The notes under the pieces: generated by a model
What the model was told of the DNA's origin: nothing
Database searches by the model: none
What the model saw: the letters and a program-made list of their open reading frames with translations, nothing else
Translations under genes and position numbers: made by a program
Source of the DNA: Micromonospora rosaria
GTDB taxonomy: Bacteria > Actinomycetota > Actinomycetes > Mycobacteriales > Micromonosporaceae
Direction: 5' to 3'
Length of the DNA: 36,919 nt
Assembly (NCBI RefSeq): GCF_001567585.1
Contig: NZ_LRQV01000063.1
Location: 1-36,919, forward strand
Part shown: positions 1 through 6,403 of the stretch, one piece after another
How the letters are laid out: every line of letters starts with the position of its first letter
Position numbering within the stretch: position 1 is the first letter of the stretch

Positions 1-1
1 C

Positions 2-874
2 CCGGCCGGGCTGCGGTTCGGGTACGGGACCAACGGCTTCGCCAACCACCGGCTCGACGACGCGCTCGCCGTCCTGGCCGACCTCGGGTACCAGGGGGTC
101 GCGCTCACCCTGGACCACGACCACCTCGACCCGTTCGCCCCCGGGCTGGCCGGGCGGGTGGCCGCCGTCCGGCGGCGGCTGGCCGACCTCGGCCTGGCCG
201 TGGTGATCGAGACCGGTGCCCGGTACCTGCTGGACCCGTGGCACAAGCACGCGCCGACGCTGCTGCACGACGACCCGGCGCGGCGGATCGAGTTCCTGCG
301 CCGGGCCGTGCGGGTCGGGGCCGACCTGGGCGCCGAGGCGGTCTCCTTCTGGGCCGGGGTGCGCCCGGCCGGGGTGGACCCGCAGGTCGCCTGGGACCGG
401 CTGGTCGCCGGCTGCGCGGTCGCCGTCGAGGCCGCCGAGGCGGCCGGGGTGCCGCTCGGCTTCGAGCCGGAGCCGGGGATGCTGGTGGAGGACATCGCCG
501 GCTGGCGGCGGCTGCGGGCGGCGCTGGGCGAGCCGGCGGCCTTCGGCCTCACTCTCGACATCGGGCACTGCCGCTGCCTGGAGCCGGTCTCCGTGCCGCA
601 GTGCGTGTACGACGTCGGTCCGCACCTGGTCAACGTGCAGATCGACGACATGCGGCGGGGGGTGCACGAGCACCTGGAGTTCGGCACCGGCGAGATCGAC
701 TTTCCGCCCGTGCTGCGGGCCCTGGCCGACGTGGGCTACCGGGGCCTCGTCGCGGTGGAACTGCCCCGGCACTCGCACGCCGCCCCGAGCGTCGCGGCGA
801 CGTCGCTGGACTTCCTGCGCGCCGCCGAGCGGGCCGGTGCGGCGGTGGGCGGGGAGCCGACCCGGGCCCGCTGA
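2..874 (+). CDS. Sugar phosphate isomerase/epimerase-like TIM-barrel protein of an ebo operon (5' partial)
   Basis: The reading frame is open from the left window edge, so the start codon lies outside; 290 codons are visible. An internal GTG at 158 would drop conserved N-terminal sequence (a GYGTNGFANH stretch), so it is not the start. The visible part looks like an AP endonuclease 2/xylose-isomerase-like TIM barrel. It has a GFEPEPG strand end near visible residue 153, LDIGH near 185 (potential metal or substrate ligands), a VNVQIDDM strand near 210 and a VELPRHSH segment near the C-terminus. GFEPEPG recurs in the EboE gene at 2396, so the two barrels are probably distant paralogues. It leads a co-directional run of ebo genes, with 71 bp before eboA. 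The substrate cannot be read from the sequence. Family and context are confident; function is inferred. Confidence 0.82.
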   Translation, partial: PAGLRFGYGTNGFANHRLDDALAVLADLGYQGVALTLDHDHLDPFAPGLAGRVAAVRRRLADLGLAVVIETGARYLLDPWHKHAPTLLHDDPARRIEFLRRAVRVGADLGAEAVSFWAGVRPAGVDPQVAWDRLVAGCAVAVEAAEAAGVPLGFEPEPGMLVEDIAGWRRLRAALGEPAAFGLTLDIGHCRCLEPVSVPQCVYDVGPHLVNVQIDDMRRGVHEHLEFGTGEIDFPPVLRALADVGYRGLVAVELPRHSHAAPSVAATSLDFLRAAERAGAAVGGEPTRAR

Positions 875-945
875 GGCGGCGCGGGGACCTGAGCGGAACA
901 CCCGGTTCGGCCACCGGCCGACCGGTACGAGGGGAGGACAGGCGG

Positions 946-1545
946 ATGACACCGGACCGGCTGCGGACCGCGTTGCGCGACGTACCCGATCCCGACTGGC
1001 TGGACGCGGCGCTGCGCCGGGTGGCGGACGAGCCGGCGAGCATCGACCGGTTCTTCCCGGCCGCCGGGCGGCGGTGCGGGCGTGGCCCGCTGCCCGACCT
1101 GCCCGGCTGGACGGCCGACGAGGCGGCCCGCGCGCTGCTGCTGACCGCGCTGCCCCGGGGGCACGCCGAGTACGCCGAGGCGCTCTACCGGCACGGTGAC
1201 GCGGCCGAGAAGCGGGCCGTGCTGCGGGCCCTGCCGCTGCTGCCGATCGGTGCCGCCGGGGTGCCGCTGCTGCACGACGCGATCCGGACCAACGACACCC
1301 GGCTGGTGGCCGCCGCCCTCGGCCCGTACGCCGGGCACCTGGACCCGCCGTCCTGGCGGCAGGCGGTGCTCAAGTGCGTCTTCATGGACGTGCCCCTGGC
1401 CGAGGTGGCCGACCTCGACGACCGGGCGGACGGCGAGTTGGCGGCGATGCTCGCCGGGCTGGCCGCCGAGCGGCACGCCGCCGGTCGGCGGATGCCCGCC
1501 GACGCCACCGACCTGCTCGACCAGCTCACCGCCCGGGAGGCGTGA
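946..1545 (+). CDS. eboA: EboA domain-containing protein
   Basis: This predicted cytosolic, mostly helical protein of 199 aa resembles EboA of the ebo (eustigmatophyte/bacterial operon) clusters. In cyanobacteria these clusters are needed to move a scytonemin precursor to the periplasm; the biochemical role of EboA itself is unknown. An EboA-like FPAAGRRCGRGPL segment is seen near residues 37-49. A leucine-rich LPLLP plus DAIRTND segment near residues 96-113 also supports the call. ATG at 946 is preceded by GGGGAGGA at good spacing. The TGA overlaps the ATG of the TatD-like gene by one base, which points to translational coupling. The assignment depends on both the motifs and the neighbours EboB, EboE and EboF. 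Confidence 0.85.
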   Translation: MTPDRLRTALRDVPDPDWLDAALRRVADEPASIDRFFPAAGRRCGRGPLPDLPGWTADEAARALLLTALPRGHAEYAEALYRHGDAAEKRAVLRALPLLPIGAAGVPLLHDAIRTNDTRLVAAALGPYAGHLDPPSWRQAVLKCVFMDVPLAEVADLDDRADGELAAMLAGLAAERHAAGRRMPADATDLLDQLTAREA

Positions 1546-2396
1546 TGCGCATCTTCGACCCGCACATCCACATGACCTCGCGCACCACCGACGACTACGA
1601 GCGGATGGCCGCCGCCGGGGTACGCGCGGTGGTGGAGCCCGCCTTCTGGCTGGGGCAGCCCCGCACCAGCCCCGCCTCCTTCGCCGACTACTTCGACTCG
1701 CTGATCGGCTGGGAGCCGTTCCGGGCCGGGCAGTTCGGGGTGCGGCACCACGCCACCATCGCGCTGAACCCGAAGGAGGCCAACGACCCGCGCTGCCGGC
1801 CGGTGCTCGACCTGCTGCCCCGGTATCTCGACAAGGACGGCGTGGTGGCGGTCGGCGAGATCGGGTACGACTCGATGACCCCGGAGGAGGACGCCGCCTT
1901 CGCCGGGCAGCTCGCCCTGGCCGTCGCGTACGACCTGCCGGCGCTGGTGCACACCCCGCACCGGGACAAGGTCAAGGGCGTGGAGCGCACCCTGGCGGTG
2001 GTCGCCGAGTCCGGCATCGCCCCCGGCCGGGTGGTGGTGGACCACCTCAACGAGGTGACCGTGAAGCTGGTCCGGGACACCGGCTGCTGGCTGGGCTTCT
2101 CCATCTACCCGGACACCAAGATGTCCCCGCCCCGGATGGTGGAGCTGCTCAGGACGTACGGCACCGAGCGGATGCTGGTCAACTCGGCGGCCGACTGGGG
2201 GCGCTCCGACCCGCTGCTGACCCGGGCCACCGGGGAGGCGATGCTCCAGGCCGGCTTCACCGAGGACGACGTCGACCAGGTGCTCTGGCGCAACCCGGTC
2301 GAGTTCTACGGCCAGTCCGGGCGGCTGGACCTCAGCGACCTGGACGCCCCCGCCCCCACCTTCCAGGGCAACTCCATCCTGCGCGGCGGTAGCTGA
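1545..2396 (+). CDS. eboB: TatD-family metal-dependent hydrolase, EboB type
   Basis: The 283-aa protein has the ligand pattern of TatD/amidohydrolase TIM barrels. HxH occurs at residues 7 and 9 (FDPHIHM), a Glu in VGEIGYD near 104, His in LVHTPH near 135, His in VVDHLNE near 166, and a late Asp in NSAADWG near 213. TatD proteins are known as metal-dependent nucleases or hydrolases. In ebo clusters the substrate is unknown, so a nuclease role should not be assumed. ATG at 1545 overlaps the preceding stop by one base, and its own TGA shares a base with the next ATG at 2396. No signal peptide is seen, so it is probably cytosolic. Confidence 0.86.
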   Translation: MRIFDPHIHMTSRTTDDYERMAAAGVRAVVEPAFWLGQPRTSPASFADYFDSLIGWEPFRAGQFGVRHHATIALNPKEANDPRCRPVLDLLPRYLDKDGVVAVGEIGYDSMTPEEDAAFAGQLALAVAYDLPALVHTPHRDKVKGVERTLAVVAESGIAPGRVVVDHLNEVTVKLVRDTGCWLGFSIYPDTKMSPPRMVELLRTYGTERMLVNSAADWGRSDPLLTRATGEAMLQAGFTEDDVDQVLWRNPVEFYGQSGRLDLSDLDAPAPTFQGNSILRGGS

Positions 2397-3583
2397 TGCG
2401 CCTGCGGCACGCCGACGGCAGCACCGTGCACCTCGGCTACTGCACCAACGTGCACCCGGCCGAGGACCTGCCCGGCATCCTGGGGCAGCTCGACACGTAC
2501 GCGGTGCCGGTCCGCGAGCGCCTCGGCGGCGACCTGCTGGGGCTGGGGCTCTGGCTGGCCGCCCCGGTCGCCGCCGAGCTGGCCGCCGACGCGGGGCTGC
2601 GCCGCCGGCTGCGTACCGAGCTGACCGTCCGGGGGCTGGAGGTGGTCACCCTCAACGGCTTCCCGTACGCCGCGTTCCAGGCCCCGGTGGTCAAGGGCGC
2701 GGTGTACCACCCGGACTGGACCACCGCCGAGCGCACCCGGTACACCTTGGACCTGGCCCGGATCCTGGCCGACCTGCTGCCCGACGACGCCGCCCGGGGC
2801 TCGGTCTCCACCCTGCCGTTGGCCTGGCGGACGCCGTGGGACGCCGAGCGGGCCGACGCCGCCCGCCGCCGCCTCGACGAGCTGGCCGACGGGCTCGCCG
2901 CCGTGCAGCGGGAGACCGGTCGCCCGGTCCGGGTCGGCTTCGAGCCGGAGCCGGGCTGCGTGGTGGAGTCCACCGACCAGGCCGCCCGGCTGCTGTCCGG
3001 GCTGGACCCGCAGCGGCTGGGGATCTGCCTGGACCTGGCCCACCTGGCGTGCGCCTGGGAGGAGCCGGCCGCCGCCCTGGCCCGGCTGCGCGCGGCCCAC
3101 CTCTCGGTGGTGAAGGTGCAGGTCTCCGCCGCCCTGGAGGCGACCGACCCGACCGGTGGGGCGGACCCGCTGCGGCCCTGGGTGGAACCCCGCTTCCTGC
3201 ACCAGACCCGGGGCCCCGGCTGCGCCCACGCCGCCGACCCGGCCGACCCGGCGTACGCCGCCGACGACCTCGACGCCGCCCTGGACGCCCGGCTGCCCGG
3301 CCCGTGGCGGGTGCACTACCACGTGCCGCTGCACGCCCCGCCGGAGCCGCCGCTGACCTCCACCCTGCCGGTGCTGCGCGCCGCGCTGCGGGAGCTGTTC
3401 GCCGGTCCCACGGCCGGCTGCGACCACCTGGACGTCGAGACGTACACCTGGGGGGTGCTGCCGGCGGCGCGGCGGCCGGGCACCGCCGCGGAGCTGGCCG
3501 GCGGGATCGCCGCCGAGCTGGCCTTCGCCCGCGACGAACTGGCCGCGATCGGCCTGGAGACTGCGTTGGAGGTAGGCACGTGA
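2396..3583 (+). CDS. eboE: Metabolite traffic protein EboE (xylose-isomerase-like TIM barrel)
   Basis: The 395-aa length and the N-terminal GYCTNVHPAEDLPG segment (about residues 15-28) are typical of EboE as I know the family. GFEPEPGCVVES occurs near residue 181 and CLDLAHLACAWEEP near 210; these supply the acidic and His residues expected in the barrel's metal site. A conserved-looking HYHVPLH segment lies near 305-311. In cyanobacteria EboE belongs to the ebo set needed for export of a secondary-metabolite monomer; the reaction is not known. The ATG overlaps the preceding TGA by one base. The end overlaps the next GTG by 4 bp, so the protein is part of one tightly coupled operon. Confidence 0.87.
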   Translation: MRLRHADGSTVHLGYCTNVHPAEDLPGILGQLDTYAVPVRERLGGDLLGLGLWLAAPVAAELAADAGLRRRLRTELTVRGLEVVTLNGFPYAAFQAPVVKGAVYHPDWTTAERTRYTLDLARILADLLPDDAARGSVSTLPLAWRTPWDAERADAARRRLDELADGLAAVQRETGRPVRVGFEPEPGCVVESTDQAARLLSGLDPQRLGICLDLAHLACAWEEPAAALARLRAAHLSVVKVQVSAALEATDPTGGADPLRPWVEPRFLHQTRGPGCAHAADPADPAYAADDLDAALDARLPGPWRVHYHVPLHAPPEPPLTSTLPVLRAALRELFAGPTAGCDHLDVETYTWGVLPAARRPGTAAELAGGIAAELAFARDELAAIGLETALEVGT

Positions 3584-4989
3584 GCCGGAAACTGGTGGTG
3601 CTGGACGTGGTCGGGCTGACGCCCCGGCTGCTGGCGCACATGCCGAAGCTGCGGGCGGTCGCCGACGGCGGGTTCACCGCCCAGCTCGGCACGGTGCTGC
3701 CCGCGGTGACCTGCACCGTGCAGTCCACGTTCCTCACCGGGGAGCTGCCCCGGGAGCACGGCATCGTCGCCAACGGCTGGTACTTCCGGGACCTGGGCGA
3801 GGTGTTCCTCTGGCGGCAGCACAACGCGCTGGTCCAGGGGGAGAAGCTGTGGCACACCGCCCGCCGCGCCCGCCCCGACTACACGGTGGCGAACGTCTGC
3901 TGGTGGTACGCGATGGGCGCGGACGTGAACTGGACGGTGACCCCGCGCCCGATCTACCGGGCCGACGGGCGCAAGGAGCCGGACTGCTACACCGACCCGC
4001 CGGAGCTGCACGACGCGCTCACCGACAAGCTGGGCACCTTCCCGCTGTTCAGCTACTGGGGGGCGAACGCCGGCATCCCCTCGTCGCGGTGGATCTGCCG
4101 GGCCGCCGAGCAGATCCTCGCCGAGCACTCGCCCGACCTGACCCTGGTCTACGTCCCGCACCTCGACTACGACCTGCAACGCTTCGGGGCCACCTCGCTC
4201 CAGGCCGCGGTCGCCGCCAAGGAGCTGGACGACGTGCTCGCGCCGCTGCTGGACGCGGCCCGCGCGGCGGACGCGACGGTGGTGGCGCTCTCCGAGTACG
4301 GCATCACCGACGCCTCCCGGCCGGTCGACGTCAACCGGCTGCTGCGCGCCGAGGGGCTGCTGCGGGTGTACACCCAGGACGGCATGGAGTACCTCGACCC
4401 GTGGACCTCCCGCGCCTTCGCGGTCGCCGACCATCAGGTCGCCCACGTCTACGTCAAGGACCCGGCCGACGTGCCGGCGGTGGCGAAGCTGCTGGAGGGG
4501 CTGCCCGGGGTCGCCGAGGTGCTCGACGCCGAGGGCAAGGCCGCGTACGGGCTGGACCACCCCCGCTCGGGCGAGCTGGTGCTGGTCGCCGAGCCGGACG
4601 CCTGGTTCACCTACTACTACTGGCTGGACGACGCCCACGCCCCGGACTTCGCCCGGCTGGTGGACATCCACCGCAAGCCCGGTTACGACCCGGCGGAGCT
4701 GTTCTTCGACCCGGCCAACCCGGGCGCGGCGAAGCTGCGGGCCGGGGTCGCCCTGGCCCGCAAGAAGGCGGGGATGCGGTACCTGATGAGCGTCGTCGGG
4801 CTGGACGCCGGGGCGCGGGCGGTGCGCGGCTCGCACGGCCGGCTGCCCGCCGATCCGGCCGACGGCCCGGTGCTGCTCTGCTCCGACCCGTCCGCCGCCC
4901 GGGAGTCGCTGGCGGCCACCGAGGTCAAGGGGCTGCTGCTGGAGCTGGCCGGGCTGGCGGGGGACGGGACACCCCGGGAGACGCCATGA
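3580..4989 (+). CDS. Alkaline phosphatase superfamily / nucleotide pyrophosphatase-like protein, EboF type
   Basis: The 469-aa protein belongs to the type I phosphodiesterase/nucleotide pyrophosphatase fold. It has an early Asp (LVVLDVVG) and a nucleophile-region segment LPAVTCTVQSTFLTG followed by EHGI, with the putative nucleophile Thr around residue 42-44. It continues with PHLDYDLQRFG near 193, LSEYGI near 236 and VADHQVAH near 283. The usual DxxGHxxG and SDHGM metal-ligand motifs are replaced by DYDLQRFG and SEYGI, so the metal site differs from classic phosphodiesterases. GTG at 3580 forms a GTGA overlap with eboE, and its stop forms an ATGA overlap with the prenyl synthase. No signal peptide is visible, so it probably acts in the cytosol. 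The substrate is unknown. Confidence 0.82.
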   Translation: MSRKLVVLDVVGLTPRLLAHMPKLRAVADGGFTAQLGTVLPAVTCTVQSTFLTGELPREHGIVANGWYFRDLGEVFLWRQHNALVQGEKLWHTARRARPDYTVANVCWWYAMGADVNWTVTPRPIYRADGRKEPDCYTDPPELHDALTDKLGTFPLFSYWGANAGIPSSRWICRAAEQILAEHSPDLTLVYVPHLDYDLQRFGATSLQAAVAAKELDDVLAPLLDAARAADATVVALSEYGITDASRPVDVNRLLRAEGLLRVYTQDGMEYLDPWTSRAFAVADHQVAHVYVKDPADVPAVAKLLEGLPGVAEVLDAEGKAAYGLDHPRSGELVLVAEPDAWFTYYYWLDDAHAPDFARLVDIHRKPGYDPAELFFDPANPGAAKLRAGVALARKKAGMRYLMSVVGLDAGARAVRGSHGRLPADPADGPVLLCSDPSAARESLAATEVKGLLLELAGLAGDGTPRETP

Positions 4990-6056
4990 CCGTCACCGCG
5001 CCCCCACCCCTGGACGCCGGGCGGCTCCGGGCCCGGGTCGACGCCGAGCTGGCCGCGTTCCTGGACCGGCAGGGGCCCGAGTGGCCCGACGGCGCGCCCC
5101 GGGGGGTCTTCACCGCCCTGCACCGGTTCGTCCTGGCCGGTGGCAAGCGGATCCGTCCGCTCTTCTGCTACTGGGGCTGGCGCGGGGCCGGTGGCGAGGA
5201 CGGCGACGAGATCGTGGTGGCCGCCGCGGCGCTGGAGCTTTTCCACGCCTTCGCCCTGATCCACGACGACATCCTGGACGGCAGCGACCGGCGGCGCGGT
5301 GAGCCGTCGGTGCACCGGCTCTTCGCCGACCTGCACGCCCGCTCCGCCTGGCGGGGCGACCCGGAGGCGTACGGGCGTAACACCGCGCTGCTCTGCGGGG
5401 ACCTCTGCGCCGCCTGGTCCGACCAGATGTTCCACGAGTGCGGGCTGACCATCGAGCAGGTGCACCGGGGGTACGCCGTCTTCGCCCTGATGCGGACCGA
5501 GGTGATCGCCGGCGAGTACCTGGACCTGGTCTCCGGGGTCGGCGACGGCTCGGTGGCCAGCGCGCTGACGGTGATCCGGATGAAGGCGGCCCGGTACACG
5601 GTGACCCGGCCGTTGCAGATCGGGGCGACCCTGGCCGGCGCGGCGCCGGAGCTGGTGACCGCGCTGGCCGAGTTCGGCGACCCGCTGGGCGACGCCTTCC
5701 AGCTCCGCGACGACGTGCTCGGGGTCTTCGGCGACCCGACCGTGACCGGCAAGTCGGTCCTGGACGACCTGCGCGAGGGCAAGCCGACGGTGATGATGGC
5801 GCTGGCCCGCAGCTCCGCCGACCGGTCGCAGAGCGCCCGGCTGCGGGAGCTGTTCGGCAACCCGGACCTCGACGCCGACGGGGCGACCGAGCTGCGGGAG
5901 ATCATCGAGGCCACCGGCGCCCGGGAGAAGATCGAGCAGATGATCCGGGTCCGGACCGAGGCGGCGCTCGGGGTGCTGGACACCGCGCCGATCCACGGGG
6001 AGGCGCGCGCGGCGCTGGCCGCCCTGGCCGGGCACGTGGTCGACCGGCAGAACTGA
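4986..6056 (+). CDS. Polyprenyl (isoprenyl) diphosphate synthase
   Basis: The 356-aa all-helical trans-prenyltransferase condenses IPP with allylic diphosphates. The first Asp-rich motif DDILD, with DRRRGEPSVH after it, is at about residues 94-110. The second region reads FQLRDDVLG near 237-245, a common actinobacterial form of the second motif. A GGKRIRPLF segment near residue 50 binds IPP diphosphate in the family. The ATG lies inside the stop of the preceding gene (4 bp overlap), so it is the last gene of the ebo operon here. Ebo clusters usually encode a UbiA-like prenyltransferase (EboC). None is visible in this window, but a synthase here suggests that a prenyl acceptor enzyme lies upstream. 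Chain length (C15-C20 or more) cannot be judged safely. Confidence 0.92.
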   Translation: MTVTAPPPLDAGRLRARVDAELAAFLDRQGPEWPDGAPRGVFTALHRFVLAGGKRIRPLFCYWGWRGAGGEDGDEIVVAAAALELFHAFALIHDDILDGSDRRRGEPSVHRLFADLHARSAWRGDPEAYGRNTALLCGDLCAAWSDQMFHECGLTIEQVHRGYAVFALMRTEVIAGEYLDLVSGVGDGSVASALTVIRMKAARYTVTRPLQIGATLAGAAPELVTALAEFGDPLGDAFQLRDDVLGVFGDPTVTGKSVLDDLREGKPTVMMALARSSADRSQSARLRELFGNPDLDADGATELREIIEATGAREKIEQMIRVRTEAALGVLDTAPIHGEARAALAALAGHVVDRQN

Positions 6057-6403
6057 CCGGCTCCGCGCCGCCGGCTGGCGAACGCCGGGTCGGGTACCGG
6101 CCGGACGACGGTCTCGGGACTTTTGGCTGAGTCAGCGAAAGTCCGTCGCAAGACATCGAAAGGTGTGGACATATCGATGGAAGGCATTTAGTGTCGTCGC
6201 TGTCACGCACCTGTTTCGTCGAGGTGAACCGGCGGCGCGGTAACCCATCGACCGGTGACCACCGAGCCTGCGGAACCCCTCCGTCGGTGGTCACGGCCCC
6301 CCGGGCGGCACCCGGTGCGGGCCACGGGTCATCCGCAACGGCTTCCGGCGCGACGGCGCGCGCCCCGCCCTGGCACGTCAGGTCAGGAAGGGACAGCAGG
6401 ACG
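6057..6403 (+). other. 347-bp intergenic region with regulatory dyad
   Basis: No convincing gene is present. It separates the ebo operon from the secreted sugar dehydrogenase and must contain that gene's promoter. The stretch 6117-6185 is visibly richer in A/T than its surroundings. It holds an imperfect dyad at 6117-6144 and two direct CGAAAG copies at 6136 and 6157. No canonical -35/-10 pair could be fixed. The RBS of the downstream gene is AGGAAGG at about 6385-6391. Confidence 0.6.
6117..6144. promoter_or_regulatory. Imperfect 28-bp palindrome, candidate operator
   Basis: The arms are GGACTTT plus GCTGA on the left and TCAGC plus AAAGTCC on the right, around a single central G, with a small asymmetric bulge. 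It is followed by CGAAAG direct repeats at 6136-6141 and 6157-6162, 21 bp apart, which is two helical turns. No T-run follows, so an operator for a LacI- or IclR-like regulator is more likely than a terminator. No regulator gene is adjacent. The role is inferred. Confidence 0.45.

Noticed and set aside
1545..2396. Calling the TatD-like protein a DNase
   Set aside because: The metal ligands fit the superfamily, but in ebo clusters no nuclease role is shown.
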